A stretch of DNA of 64,000 bases from Pseudomonas beijingensis (GCF_030687295.1 NZ_CP117425.1:5708001-5772000); one strand, 5' to 3'. Shown: positions 6,829 to 19,306, numbered from the stretch's first letter. Notes: generated by a model from the sequence alone, not told the origin. Made by a program: numbers and translations.

Positions 6829-9213
6829 TCAATGAAGTTCATGCTCCGCAATGTCGGCCAATTTTAAAGCCCAGCCGCTATGGCCGTTGATTCGCAGGGT
6901 TCTCGCGTCCGCTCCCTTCAAGGACACCTCGAGCTGCTCCCACGCCGGACAAAAATCCCCCGTTTTAGAGATCTTCAAATCAATGAAGTCCAGACCATAT
7001 TCAATGGTCCATCTGATCTCCAGGCTATTGCCGTTTTTCCAGCCATGACTGATGCCGTCATCTTCAAATAACACGCCGCTGGAGGTGCCTGAAGGTGCAG
7101 GAAAAATCACCAGCTCGCGACGTCGATCAAGCGAGGGATCGTTAAGCTTGTGGCACTCACCGGTCGCTATCGCAGCGCCCCCTCGCACTAACAATGGCAA
7201 ACGTTCCAAAGGCGCATCCAGCGAAACGTACTGGCCGCCTTCGTACCAGTCACCGGTGTGCCAGTCGCACCATCCGGTCGTGTTCAGGGGTAGCCACACC
7301 TCGCGCTCGCGTGCGCCCTCCTCTACAACGCTGGCGACGAGAACGTCTCGACCCAGAAGGAACTCGTCGTTTTCCTTGAACGTTTGAAGGTCGTGCTCGT
7401 GGTCAAGAAACGTAGGTCGCAAAATGGGCTCATCTTCGTGACTGGCTTGCCACAGCAAGGTATAGAAATAAGGCATCAACCTATATCTGAGGCCAATAGC
7501 GTCACGGACCGCATCGGTGACCGTTGGATGCATCCATGGCTCATTGACGGTGCCATCGTCGTTCCAGGAGTGAATGGTGAAGCGCGGGTGCATCACACCA
7601 TTCTGGACCCAACGGACAAACAGCTCGGGATCCGGTTTATTACCGGAGAACCCACCCACGTCGTGCCCCACGTTGTACAACCCCGACAGGCTCATGCCCA
7701 GGCCCATGCGGGTGTTGTAGCGAAGAGTTTTCCAGTTGGTTCGGTTATCACCGCTCCAGGTCTGAACATAGCGCTGCATGCCAGCGCAACCTGAGCGTGA
7801 GATGAGGTAGGGCCGCTCTGACGGGCAGAAGCGCTGTTGGGCCTCTAAAGACGCTCTCATCATCAGCAATGCCATGACGGGCCGGATATGTTTGATTGCT
7901 ATCTCGCGCCCAAAGCCTTGGCAGCGCGCCTCGCCGTCCCACACTTCGAATTCATTGTTATCGTTCCATGTAGATTCAATGCCCAGTTCCAAAAGCTGTG
8001 ACGTGACATTTGACTGCCACCAACTGACAGCGTCCGGGTTGGTGAAGTCCAGATGAGAGCCCTCATCGTCCCAGAAGACCGACCGCTCTGGCCTGTCGTG
8101 TTCAGAGTCGGTAATGAACATCTTTTGCTTGGCCACCTCGGCGTAGCGCGGGTGGTCCTGCAGCAGACAAGGCTTTATGTTGGCAATCAGTCTGACGCCG
8201 GCCTCTCGGTAGGCCTGGGCCAGCGCCTTGGGGTCCGGGACTTTTTCATGGTTCCAGTTGAACACATAGCGCTTTTCGCCAATGGAGGTGTACCCGGATG
8301 ACAGTTGAAAAGAGTCACAAGGAATATCGTGCTGACGGCACAGATCAAGAAACTCCAGCAACTGTTCCTGGGCATTTTCAGCGTCGGTGTAATGCATGGT
8401 TGAGCCGCTGTAGCCCAGGCTCCATTTAGGCAGAAACAAGGTGCGTCCGGTCAGACGGACGAAAGCCTTCGTCACATCCAGTATGCGCGGGCCTGCAAGT
8501 ACCCAGTAATCGAGGTCGCCGGCCTCCGCTTTGTACCGACGATAGGGCCGGTGATAGTTATCCAGCTCGTTACCCAGATCAAACAGGCTGGTGTTCAGGT
8601 TGTCATAAAACATCCCGAAGCTGGCGTGTTCCTGGTGCGTGATGACAAAGGGAATATGCTTGTACAGCGGGTCGGTGCTCGCAGCGTCATATCCCATTGC
8701 GTCCAGGTTACGCATTTCAAAACGTCTGCCGGTGCGGTTCAGATCGCCGGTTTTTTCGCCGAGCCCGTAGTAGCGATGTTCAGGCGCGCGAAGCTGGTAA
8801 TGCTCCAGGCCTTCACCATGAGCGTCAAGCGAATAGGCACCGGTGGGCCGATCCGAGACCAACGGCCTCCAGGCCTGGCCATCATGGTATTCCCACTGTA
8901 ACCACAGCGGCTGATGCACAGTGATGCGTAGTTTTTGGGTGGTGAGCACCAACCGGTCCTGAAGCGTTTCGACCCGGTACGCGGGCAAAGAGAAATCCGC
9001 TACCGACTCGCGGGCCCGGCCCTGCCAGGCGACGTCCTCCCGGGGCGCAATGCTCCAGGTCCGATCCAGTGCCAACGCGCCTGCACGCATAAGCAGAACA
9101 CGCGCCAAACCGTCTTCAAGGATATAGATTCGAAATAGATGCCGGCCCTCAACCAGCAGCTCGATGTAGCCTTTTTCCTGGGCCTGTAACGTCCAGACTT
9201 TAAGTGACTTCAT
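6829..9213 (-). CDS. glycoside hydrolase family 31 alpha-glycosidase
   Basis: A 794-residue family 31 enzyme (alpha-glucosidase/alpha-xylosidase type), no signal peptide, so probably cytoplasmic and acting on an imported sugar. The catalytic nucleophile is expected at Asp418 in ESTWNDNNEFE and the acid/base at Asp489 in TWSGDNRTNW. Family landmarks in order: N-terminal beta-sandwich with YYGLGEKTGDLNRTG (about 148-162), the TIM barrel starting at PKWSLGYSGS (about 262-271), and HPRFTIHSWNDDG near the barrel end. Its start overlaps the stop of the MFS transporter gene by four bases (ATGA), making a two-gene operon opposite a LacI-type regulator. Substrate is unknown. Confidence 0.88.
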   Translation of the reverse strand: MKSLKVWTLQAQEKGYIELLVEGRHLFRIYILEDGLARVLLMRAGALALDRTWSIAPREDVAWQGRARESVADFSLPAYRVETLQDRLVLTTQKLRITVHQPLWLQWEYHDGQAWRPLVSDRPTGAYSLDAHGEGLEHYQLRAPEHRYYGLGEKTGDLNRTGRRFEMRNLDAMGYDAASTDPLYKHIPFVITHQEHASFGMFYDNLNTSLFDLGNELDNYHRPYRRYKAEAGDLDYWVLAGPRILDVTKAFVRLTGRTLFLPKWSLGYSGSTMHYTDAENAQEQLLEFLDLCRQHDIPCDSFQLSSGYTSIGEKRYVFNWNHEKVPDPKALAQAYREAGVRLIANIKPCLLQDHPRYAEVAKQKMFITDSEHDRPERSVFWDDEGSHLDFTNPDAVSWWQSNVTSQLLELGIESTWNDNNEFEVWDGEARCQGFGREIAIKHIRPVMALLMMRASLEAQQRFCPSERPYLISRSGCAGMQRYVQTWSGDNRTNWKTLRYNTRMGLGMSLSGLYNVGHDVGGFSGNKPDPELFVRWVQNGVMHPRFTIHSWNDDGTVNEPWMHPTVTDAVRDAIGLRYRLMPYFYTLLWQASHEDEPILRPTFLDHEHDLQTFKENDEFLLGRDVLVASVVEEGAREREVWLPLNTTGWCDWHTGDWYEGGQYVSLDAPLERLPLLVRGGAAIATGECHKLNDPSLDRRRELVIFPAPSGTSSGVLFEDDGISHGWKNGNSLEIRWTIEYGLDFIDLKISKTGDFCPAWEQLEVSLKGADARTLRINGHSGWALKLADIAEHELH

Positions 9214-10526
9214 TGTGCACGCACCGCTTTAGGTTTGGACGCTCTGTCTGCGATAAACAAAATCATGAAAAACGCACCTATAAAATCAAAGAGCCCCATT
9301 GCAATGAACAATGGGTTGAATCCTATTTTGTCCACGCTGACACCGATGATCAGCGAGAAAATAAAGCTGGCAATCCACGCGCATGAGCCTCGCATTCCGT
9401 TCACAGTCGCCAACTCATCCCGATCGAACGTTTCGACGACCAGTGCACTTAACATGCAGGAAATAATCTGGTGGCCAAAACCGCCGACTGAAATAAGCGC
9501 AATCGCAACATAAGGGTCTTGCACCTGTGTCATCACGGCTAACGAAAACATCAGGAAGGCGCCGGTGATTGAACTGGCGACGATCGAGTTCACCCGGGTG
9601 CATTTGAAAAAACGATGGTAAGCGCGTGATAGATAACCGCTGGCGATACTGCCCAGATCCGCCGCCAGAAACGGAACCCAGGCAAACAGTACGATTTGCT
9701 TAAGGTCCATTCCTCTTTCGTTGGCCAGATACAGCGGCACCCAAAAACTCATGACGGCCCATGCTGGTTCTGCCATGAAGGCGGGAAGCGCGATACCGTA
9801 AAATCGCTTGTCCCGGCCAATCTTTTTCAACGCTTTAAAGAACGGCATCTGCTGGCCGATTTTTTCGCCGTCTTGTTGGATGTGCTTCAACTCATTGGGC
9901 GACAAGCGCGGGTGGATATTGGGGGCGTGGTAGAGCCATCCCCAGACGGCAGCCCATACCAGTCCGATCCCCCCGGAGATTAGAAATGCGCCCTGCCAGC
10001 CCAGCGATACATGAGCCAGATAGATGATGGGAGGGGCGAGCATCGCCCCCAAAGAAAAGCCAACCCCCGCCCAGCCCGCGGCGATAGGTCGTTCTTTTTT
10101 TGGAAACCAGTCCCCTATCGCCTTGGCATTGGCGGGTGTCGCCGCAGCCTCCGAAGCGCCCATAAAAAAACGCAGAATCGCCAGATGCACCCAACTCGCA
10201 GCCCCAGCATGAAGAAGGCACATCACTGACCATACGACGGCGCATATCACGAAGCCGAGCTTGAGCCCGATCGCATCGATCAACCACCCGCAGATGGGTT
10301 GGAAAACCGTATAAGCCAGTTGGAAAGAGGCGACCACCCACGAGTATTGTTCAGTCGACATGCTGAACGTGGTTTTCAGTTCCGGGGCCAAGATGCCTAA
10401 TGAGTTGCGGGTTATATAGTTGACAGTGACGCCGAGCAAAAACAGGGAAAGCATCCACCAACGCAGATGCGGGATGAATTTTAGCTTGGCCGAAAGTCGA
10501 GCATTGCGTTCGATATCGATAGTCAT
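9210..10526 (-). CDS. MFS transporter, ExuT/anion:cation symporter-like
   Basis: A 438-residue twelve-helix major facilitator, closest in look to the hexuronate/ACS family: NYITRNSLGILAPEL after helix 1, and FFMGASEAAATPANAKAIGDWFPKKERP between helices 4 and 5. ATG at 10526 is preferred over the TTG one codon upstream, with AGGCGAAC before it. It is the first gene of the operon with the family 31 glycosidase and so probably imports that enzyme's substrate, perhaps an acidic or modified glycoside. ACS transporters favour organic anions, which is why a simple neutral maltoside is less certain. Confidence 0.83.
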   Translation of the reverse strand: MTIDIERNARLSAKLKFIPHLRWWMLSLFLLGVTVNYITRNSLGILAPELKTTFSMSTEQYSWVVASFQLAYTVFQPICGWLIDAIGLKLGFVICAVVWSVMCLLHAGAASWVHLAILRFFMGASEAAATPANAKAIGDWFPKKERPIAAGWAGVGFSLGAMLAPPIIYLAHVSLGWQGAFLISGGIGLVWAAVWGWLYHAPNIHPRLSPNELKHIQQDGEKIGQQMPFFKALKKIGRDKRFYGIALPAFMAEPAWAVMSFWVPLYLANERGMDLKQIVLFAWVPFLAADLGSIASGYLSRAYHRFFKCTRVNSIVASSITGAFLMFSLAVMTQVQDPYVAIALISVGGFGHQIISCMLSALVVETFDRDELATVNGMRGSCAWIASFIFSLIIGVSVDKIGFNPLFIAMGLFDFIGAFFMILFIADRASKPKAVRAQ

Positions 10527-10735
10527 CAAGTTCGCCTGTCACCGGATTTTCCGGCGTTTTGTTTTTATTTGAGGCTTGACGCTATGGCACCTGCTCATGA
10601 TTCGTACAGAAGCAAGCGTGTATAAATTTACATTCTTCTCTACCGCAGCTTGGCAGAAACCCAAGAACGCTAGGATTGTGGGCCTTTTTCTGCTATGAAA
10701 GTTTTTACATAAATTGTCTCAATGGATAAGCCGCG
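10527..10735. promoter_or_regulatory. divergent control region of the glycosidase cassette, candidate operator sites
   Basis: This 209-base AT-rich gap separates the MFS gene from the divergent LacI-type regulator. It holds two small inverted repeats that could bind the regulator: TGTA-N6-TACA at 10619-10632 and CTTGG-N7-CCAAG at 10649-10665. TTTACAT-type sequence recurs near 10704-10711. No consensus sigma70 promoter stands out in either direction. Assignment as operators is inference from position. Confidence 0.35.
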
Positions 10736-11803
10736 GTGGGGAAATTACACATTGCTGAAATCGCGGCACAGACTGGCCTGTCCATCGCAACGGTGTCGCG
10801 GGTGCTTGCTGGCAAATCAAATACACGCCCGGCCACGAGAGAAAAAGTCTTAGCGGCGGCTCGTCAGCAGGGCGTAATGGAAAGCCTCGCCAACGGTCGT
10901 TTCCTGCTCAACGGGCTGACCATCTTCGCGCCCTCGCGGGCCTTCAACGTACGCTCTGATATCTTCTACTACAAAGTGATCCAGGGCATCACGCAGGCGG
11001 TCGCGCAACATGATGTTCGAGTCCGCTACTGCGAGCTTGAAGAGGTCGATAGCGACGCATTACTGTTTTTGGAAAAGATGAACCAGAAGGACACGGGTGC
11101 GGCGATCCTGATTGGTATTGATGATCCGCACATACACCAACTTGCCGCCGACCTCAGCAAGCCGACGGTGCTGATCAACTGCATTGATCGCAGCATGCGC
11201 CTGCCCTCGATATCGCCCGACCACTTTTTAATCGGTCATTATTCGATAAATTATCTGTTTCAGATGGGGCACCGAAATGTACTGACCCTCCAGTGCCTCA
11301 GGCGGTACACGATGGACCTGCGGATACGTGGAATTCGTGATGCATGGAAGGAGCAGAATCTCGAATTTGTCGAAGCAAGACACCTAATGGTTTGCGAGGG
11401 TTTCGGCAGTGCTGAATCTGAAGCGCGGATAGCGGCCTTCATCGAAAACTGCGCACCTGACGACCGACCAACTGCCATCCTGGCCGGGGGTGACTTTATG
11501 GCAGCCGGGGCAGTTAAAGCGCTCCAGAATGCCGGCTTGAGGGTTCCTCACGATGTTTCAGTGATGAGCATGGACGGGTTCAACCTGGCGGACATCAACG
11601 ATATACCGCTCACCACGCTTCACGTGCCCCGCGATGAGTTAGGCGCAGAAGCGATAAGGGTATTGAGACAACAGCTTTTCGAACCGCGATCTCCTCGTGG
11701 CAATCTTCTTCTCGGCGGGCAACTCATCACCGGCAGCTCAGTACGACGCATCAAGCACAGCGCCAAGCAAACGCCGGTCTATCAGAAGATTATTTATGAC
11801 TAA
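10736..11803 (+). CDS. LacI-family transcriptional regulator
   Basis: A 355-residue regulator. Residues 1-50 are the LacI helix-turn-helix and hinge (IAEIAAQTGLSIATVSRVLAG, then RPATREKVLAAARQQG); the rest is a periplasmic-binding-protein-like sugar sensor with AILAGGDFMAAGAVKALQNAGLRVP and VSVMSMDGFN near the C-terminal half. The start is GTG at 10736: an in-frame stop lies nine bases upstream, so no longer form is possible. The usual hinge YxPN motif is not evident, and MESLANGRFLLNG follows instead. It is divergent from the MFS-glycosidase operon and most likely represses it until the glycoside enters. Confidence 0.86.
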   Translation: MGKLHIAEIAAQTGLSIATVSRVLAGKSNTRPATREKVLAAARQQGVMESLANGRFLLNGLTIFAPSRAFNVRSDIFYYKVIQGITQAVAQHDVRVRYCELEEVDSDALLFLEKMNQKDTGAAILIGIDDPHIHQLAADLSKPTVLINCIDRSMRLPSISPDHFLIGHYSINYLFQMGHRNVLTLQCLRRYTMDLRIRGIRDAWKEQNLEFVEARHLMVCEGFGSAESEARIAAFIENCAPDDRPTAILAGGDFMAAGAVKALQNAGLRVPHDVSVMSMDGFNLADINDIPLTTLHVPRDELGAEAIRVLRQQLFEPRSPRGNLLLGGQLITGSSVRRIKHSAKQTPVYQKIIYD

Positions 11804-11883
11804 TCAATTCGCGGCATAGTCCGTTAATCCGCGCTGCTCATCACCTGGGTCCATCTCGCGATATCTCGGCTTTATACAGGGCG

Positions 11884-11920
11884 AAAAAAACCCTCCTGGC
11901 TTTGCAGCGAAGAGGGCTTT
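11884..11920 (-). terminator. intrinsic terminator of ssb
   Basis: On the minus strand GCCCTC...GAGGG (arms 11912-11916 and 11891-11895) is followed by seven T residues. It lies about 85 bases past the ssb stop and about 80 bases past the converging LacI gene stop. Confidence 0.6.
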
Positions 11921-12003
11921 TATCGAACTTTAAAGTATCAGCGAGTGAGGTGCCTCATCGACTAAAACGCCTCATGCGCCGTTACCACTGGATCTTATGC
12001 AGA

Positions 12004-12531
12004 TCAGAACGGGATATCGTCGTCGAAGCTGTCAAAATCCGGAGCCGGCTGCGGCGCGGCCTGCTGTGGAGCCGCCGGGCGCTCGCGCTGTGGCTGTGGC
12101 TGTGGGGCCGACTGCTGCGGACGAGGAGCCTGCTGACGCGGGGCCGACTGCTGGTAGTTGTTGCCACCTTGCTGCTGGTCGCCCTGAGGACGGCCACCCA
12201 GCAATTGCATGGTGCCTTGCATGTCGACCACGATTTCGGTGGTGTAGCGCTTGATGCCGTCTTTTTCCCACTCGCGGGTCTGCAGCTTGCCTTCGATGTA
12301 CACCTGCGAACCCTTGCGCAGGTATTCGCCGGCAATCTCGGCCACCTTGCCGAACATCGACACGCGGTGCCATTCGGTCTTCTCGACCTTCTGGCCGGTC
12401 TGCTTGTCGGTCCACTGCTCGCTGGTCGCCAGACTCAGGTTGGTCACGGCGTTGCCGTTCGGCAGGTAGCGAACTTCGGGATCCTGGCCGCAAGTACCGA
12501 CCAATATGACTTTGTTAACCCCACGGGCCAT
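12004..12531 (-). CDS. ssb: single-stranded DNA-binding protein
   Basis: A 175-residue SSB. The OB fold is at residues 1-110 ([44 protein letters not shown]). A glutamine/proline-rich low-complexity linker follows (about 115-165), ending in the acidic tip DSFDDDIPF that docks SSB partner proteins. Position 14 is Cys in VGTCGQDPE, where many SSBs have Asn or Arg; this is also common in pseudomonads as far as I recall. It begins only nine bases after the stop of the MFS gene with TAGGAGAA as ribosome site, so it can be read from that transcript. Confidence 0.97.
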   Translation of the reverse strand: MARGVNKVILVGTCGQDPEVRYLPNGNAVTNLSLATSEQWTDKQTGQKVEKTEWHRVSMFGKVAEIAGEYLRKGSQVYIEGKLQTREWEKDGIKRYTTEIVVDMQGTMQLLGGRPQGDQQQGGNNYQQSAPRQQAPRPQQSAPQPQPQRERPAAPQQAAPQPAPDFDSFDDDIPF

Positions 12532-12540
12532 AACGTTCTC

Positions 12541-13938
12541 CTAGGCTTCGCACGTGGTCGGGGCCGGGTTGTTCACCAGGCGCTCGAGCGTCGCGCGATC
12601 CAATAATTCGGTGTCCAGTTTGATATAAACGGCCGCTTCGTCGGCGACCACCACTGCATCGGTTACTCCAACGACGGCCTTCAGACGCTCGGTCAGGCCA
12701 GCCTCACGAATCGCCTCGGGCGATAAGGGCAAGCGCAGGCTCGTCACATAGGGAGGTTCGCGCATGGTAACAGCAAAGGCTAACCAAAGTGCAGCCAGCG
12801 CGGCACATCCCAGGAACACAACCGACAAACCGCCATGCTGGAACAGCCAGCCGCCGAGGATCCCGCCCAACGCCGAGCCCAGGAACTGGCTGGTGGAGTA
12901 GACCCCCATCGCCGTGCCCTTGCCGCCCGCCGGCGAAACCTTGCTGATCAGCGATGGCAGCGATGCTTCCAGCAGATTGAACGCGGTGAAGAACACCACC
13001 GTGCCGATCACCAGGGCCCGCAGGCTATCGCCGAACTGCCAGAAGAATAGCTCAGTGAGCATCAGCGTCACGACGGCGCCGAGCAAAACTCGTTTCATTT
13101 TGCGTCGTTTCTCGCCATAGATAATGAAAGGAATCATGGCGAAGAACGAAATCAGCAGCGCGGTCAAATAGACCCACCAGTGCTGTTCCTTGGGCAGGCC
13201 GGCCTTCTCGACCAAGGCCAGCGGCAAGGCCACGAAGCTGGACATCAGCATGGCGTGGAGCACGAAAATACCCAAGTCCAGGCGCAACAGGTCCGGGTGC
13301 TTGAGCGTCGGGATCAATGCCTGGCGCGCCACCCCGGATTCCCGGTGCTGCAACGGCCCGGTGGCGTGCGGCACCATGAACGCCACGATCAGGATCCCCA
13401 CAAGCGCCATGGCACCGGTCGCCAGGAACAGGCCGGACAAGCCAAAGGCCCGGGTCAGCAAGGGACCGACCACCATGGCCACGGCGAACGACAGACCGAT
13501 GGTCATGCCGATCATGGCCATGGCCTTGGTCCGATGCTGTTCGCGGGTCAAGTCTGACAGCAGCGCCATGACGGCCGCGGAAATAGCCCCGGCGCCCTGT
13601 AGGATGCGTCCGGCGATCACACCCCAAATCGAGTCGGCATTGGCCGCCAGCACGCTGCCGAGGGCGAAGACGATCAACCCCAGGTAGATCACCGGACGCC
13701 GGCCGATGCGGTCGGAAATGACCCCGAACGGAATTTGGAAAATCGCCTGGGTCAGGCCGTAAGCGCCAATCGCCAAGCCGATGAGGGCCGGGGTCGCGCC
13801 CGCCAGGTCCATGCCATAGGTCGCCAGCACCGGCAACACCATGAACATGCCCAGCATACGGAAGGCGAACACCAGGGCCAGACCGCTTGCTGCGCGTGTC
13901 TCACCACGACTCATGCGTTCGCTGTGGGGATCTTGCAT
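12541..13938 (-). CDS. MFS transporter with C-terminal YajR-like domain
   Basis: A 465-residue drug/H+ antiporter-type MFS protein. Twelve membrane segments fill residues 15-395, with [17 protein letters not shown] as the motif A loop between helices 2 and 3. After the last helix, about 65 residues form a small ferredoxin-like domain ([20 protein letters not shown]...[20 protein letters not shown]), as in E. coli YajR. The substrate is unknown. The gene sits between ssb and uvrA, the same place as in P. aeruginosa, and is divergent from uvrA. Confidence 0.85.
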   Translation of the reverse strand: MQDPHSERMSRGETRAASGLALVFAFRMLGMFMVLPVLATYGMDLAGATPALIGLAIGAYGLTQAIFQIPFGVISDRIGRRPVIYLGLIVFALGSVLAANADSIWGVIAGRILQGAGAISAAVMALLSDLTREQHRTKAMAMIGMTIGLSFAVAMVVGPLLTRAFGLSGLFLATGAMALVGILIVAFMVPHATGPLQHRESGVARQALIPTLKHPDLLRLDLGIFVLHAMLMSSFVALPLALVEKAGLPKEQHWWVYLTALLISFFAMIPFIIYGEKRRKMKRVLLGAVVTLMLTELFFWQFGDSLRALVIGTVVFFTAFNLLEASLPSLISKVSPAGGKGTAMGVYSTSQFLGSALGGILGGWLFQHGGLSVVFLGCAALAALWLAFAVTMREPPYVTSLRLPLSPEAIREAGLTERLKAVVGVTDAVVVADEAAVYIKLDTELLDRATLERLVNNPAPTTCEA

Positions 13939-14117
13939 GGAAAAACCTCATGTGAACCGGCGGCGATTCTACCAGTCCCATCGATTGAGAGGGTATATGG
14001 CGACCGTTTGCCGCGCAGTCTTCATGTATGGCTGCAATCGCGCCTGCAATAGTGTGCATCCATCCAGTATTTGCCCGTATACTCCTACGTTTTCGACGCC
14101 CGCCGAGCGAGGCCACT

Positions 14118-16953
<2,836 letters not shown>

Positions 16954-16967
16954 TTCCACCCGAGCAC

Positions 16968-17007
16968 GAAAAAGCCCCTGTCATCTCATCGATGGCAGGG
17001 GCTTTTT
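16968..17007 (+). terminator. intrinsic terminator of uvrA
   Basis: AAAAAGCCCCTGTCATC / GATGGCAGGGGCTTTTT forms a long stem (one G-U pair) with a five-base loop and flanking A- and T-runs, so it can work on both strands. It starts 15 bases after the uvrA stop. Confidence 0.9.
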
Positions 17008-17018
17008 GTTTGTTTCCC

Positions 17019-17105
17019 TGTGGGAGCGAGCTTGCTCGCGATCAGTATGTCAGCCACATTTCTGCTGACTGACCCACCGCTATCGCGAGCAAGCTCGCTC
17101 CCACA
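17019..17105. repeat. REP doublet (REPIN), TGTGGGAGCGAGC family
   Basis: Inverted REP arms at 17019-17042 and 17082-17105 share TGTGGGAGCGAGCTTGCTCG. The family is the same as at 2002-2105, here with a different spacer of about 40 bases. It lies between the converging uvrA and ferritin genes. Confidence 0.9.
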
Positions 17106-17114
17106 ATGAGTGCG

Positions 17115-17579
17115 TCAGAACTGCGATTGCAGGTAGTTCTCCAACCCGATCAGCTTGATCAGACCCAACTGCTTCTCCAGCCAGTAGGTGTGGTCTTCTT
17201 CGGTGTCGTTGAGCTGGATCCGCAAAATCTCGCGGGTCACGTAGTCGTTGTGCTGCTCGCAGAGCTCAATGCCTTTGCACAGCGCGGCGCGAACTTTGTA
17301 TTCCAAGCGCAGGTCAGCGGCCAACATATCGGGCACGGTGGTCCCGACATCCAGGTCATCGGCGCGCATGCGTGGCGTGCCTTCGAGCATCAGGATCCGG
17401 CGCATCAGTGCATCGGCGTGCTGGGTCTCTTCTTCCATCTCGTGGTTGATACGTTCGTAGAGCTCGGTAAAACCCCAATCCTCGTACATCCGCGAATGGA
17501 TGAAATATTGATCACGGGCTGCCAGCTCGCCGGTCAGCAACGTGTTGAGGTAATCGATTACGTCTGGGTGACCTTGCAT
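17115..17579 (-). CDS. ftnA: bacterial ferritin FtnA (bacterioferritin A-type, no haem ligand)
   Basis: A 154-residue iron-storage cage subunit. The start at 17579 ([15 protein letters not shown]) matches the family and has GGAG ten bases upstream. Ferroxidase ligands are visible at Glu18, Glu51, His54, Glu93, Glu127 and His130. The bacterioferritin haem ligand Met52 is replaced by Thr (ETQHAD), so despite common annotation as bacterioferritin it should not bind haem at the subunit interface; this matches what is known of P. aeruginosa PA4235. It follows katA on the same strand, suggesting joint use in iron and peroxide stress, as KatA needs haem iron. A terminator separates the two. Confidence 0.92.
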   Translation of the reverse strand: MQGHPDVIDYLNTLLTGELAARDQYFIHSRMYEDWGFTELYERINHEMEEETQHADALMRRILMLEGTPRMRADDLDVGTTVPDMLAADLRLEYKVRAALCKGIELCEQHNDYVTREILRIQLNDTEEDHTYWLEKQLGLIKLIGLENYLQSQF

Positions 17580-17695
17580 CGCCCTACATCTCCACAAGCT
17601 TTTAAAGGTTGTAGTTTGAACCAAGCTGACCGCAAGGTCACGGCCTCAACGCAATAAAAGCGAAGAAAATCCGAGAAAACCAAGCTAAATAACGC

Positions 17696-17720
17696 AAAAA
17701 CCGCCCTAATGAGGGCGGTT
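17696..17720 (-). terminator. intrinsic terminator of katA
   Basis: AACCGCCCT / AGGGCGGTT perfect stem with a four-base loop; on the minus strand it is followed by TTT and GCG. It lies 18 bases past the katA stop. Confidence 0.85.
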
Positions 17721-17737
17721 CTGCTTCTCGTTTAGAC

Positions 17738-19187
17738 TTAGTTAAGCGCTACGCCCAAGGCTTTTGCGATGCCTTCTCCGTAGGCGACATCTGCCTTGAA
17801 GAAATGCTGCAATTGACGGTCAACCACATCCGCCGACACACCGCTCATCGCCCCTGCGATGTTGTTGATCAGCAGGGCTTTCTGCTCATCGCTCATCAAG
17901 CGGAACAACGCACCGGCGTGGCTGTAGTAGTCGGTGTCTTCGCGATGGTCGTAACGGTCCGCCGCGCCACTGAGGGCCAGTGCCGGCTCCGCATAACGCG
18001 GGGCCTGCTTCGGCGCTTCCACATAGCTATTAGGCTCGTAGTTCGGTGCCGCCCCGCCATTGCTGCCAAACGCCATGGCGCCGTCGCGCTGGTAAGTGTT
18101 AACCGGGCTACGTGGCGCATTCACCGGCAATTGCTGGTGATTGGTGCCCACACGGTAGCGGTGCGCATCGGCGTAGGCGAAGACGCGCCCCTGCAGCATG
18201 CGATCCGGTGAGAGGCCAACCCCTGGCACCATGTTGCTCGGGCCAAACGCCGCCTGCTCGACTTCAGCGAAGTAGTTCAACGGGTTGCGGTTGAGCTCGA
18301 GCACACCCACTTCGATCAACGGAAACTCTTTCTGCGACCAAGTCTTGGTCACGTCGAACGGATTCTCGTAATGAGCCGCAGCCTGGGCTTCGCTCATGAT
18401 CTGGATGCAGACGCGCCATTTCGGGAAGTCACCGCGCTCGATGGCCTCGAACAAGTCACGCTGGGCGTAATCCGGGTCGGTACCCGCCAGACGTGCCGCT
18501 TCTGCCGGCGCGAGGTTCTTGATGCCTTGCAGGGTCTTGTAGTGCCACTTCACCCAATGCCGCTCACCCTGTGCGTTGATCAGGCTGTAGGTGTGGCTGC
18601 CAAAGCCGTGCATGTGGCGATAGCCATCTGGAATGCCACGATCAGAGAACAGAATGGTGACTTGGTGCAGCGCCTCAGGCGAATACGACCAGAAAATCCC
18701 ACATCGCCTGGGCACTTTTCAGGTTGCTTTGCGGCAGACGCTTCTGGGTATGGATGAAGTCTGGAAATTTCAACGGATCGCGGATGAAGAAAACCGGCGT
18801 GTTGTTGCCGACGATGTCCCAGTTACCTTCCTCGGTGTAGAACTTCAGGGCAAAACCGCGTGGATCGCGTTCAGTGTCGGCCGAACCACGCTCGCCACCC
18901 ACGGTGGAAAACCGCAGGAAGGTCGGTGTCTGCTTGCCGACCGACTCGAACAACTTGGCGCTGGTGTATTGGGTGATGTCCTGGGTGACGGTAAAGGTGC
19001 CGTAGGCCCCCGACCCTTTGGCGTGCACGCGACGCTCGGGGATGTTCTCGCGGTTGAAGTGAGCAAGCTTTTCGATCAGGTGAAAATCGTCGAGCAGCAG
19101 CGGGCCGCGCGGGCCGGCGGAACGAGAGTTCTGGTTATCGGCGACTGGAGCGCCGCTGGCGGTCGTAAGCGTTTTGATCTGGCTCAT
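17738..19187 (-). CDS. katA: catalase KatA, frameshifted in this sequence
   Basis: Clade 3 haem monofunctional catalase, 482 residues after frame repair. The distal His is in [14 protein letters not shown] (about residue 54), the distal Asn in [11 protein letters not shown], and the proximal Tyr haem ligand in [14 protein letters not shown]. The frame breaks at about residue 164: WDF is followed by LVVFA where [10 protein letters not shown] is expected, because the A-run at 18693-18696 (plus strand) holds four A instead of three. Start 19187 has AGGAAG eight bases upstream. The place between ftnA and rplQ is the same as for the main catalase KatA of P. aeruginosa. Confidence 0.92.
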
Positions 19188-19239
19188 GCGCAATCTTCCT
19201 AGGTCGGTCTTCAAACTGCCGGCTAATCGGCTGGAAAGG

Positions 19240-19306
19240 AGTATCGATCATGTTAATGACAGTATCCAAATTCATTAAATCATGGACATCGATAGTCATT
19301 ATCTAA
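19240..19306 (-). promoter_or_regulatory. candidate katA promoter with OxyR/Fur-like site
   Basis: On the minus strand TTGGAT (19264-19269), 18 bases, GATACT (19240-19245) makes a plausible sigma70 promoter about 50 bases before the katA start. Upstream, TTAGATAATGACTAT (19292-19306) matches eight of ten fixed positions of the OxyR half-site ATAGNTNNNANCTAT, and the overlapping GATAATGACTATC also resembles a Fur box. Peroxide control of katA by OxyR is known in Pseudomonas; the site itself is inference. Confidence 0.4.

Noticed and set aside
11884..11920. The hairpin after the LacI gene as its plus-strand terminator
   Set aside because: The T-run is on the minus-strand side (A-run on plus), so it fits ssb better; on plus only CTTTT follows.
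14040..14080. Possible LexA (SOS) box upstream of uvrA, GTG-N10-CAG around the TGCATCCATC segment
   Set aside because: The first triplet is not CTG and the core is not AT-alternating; too few matches to call.
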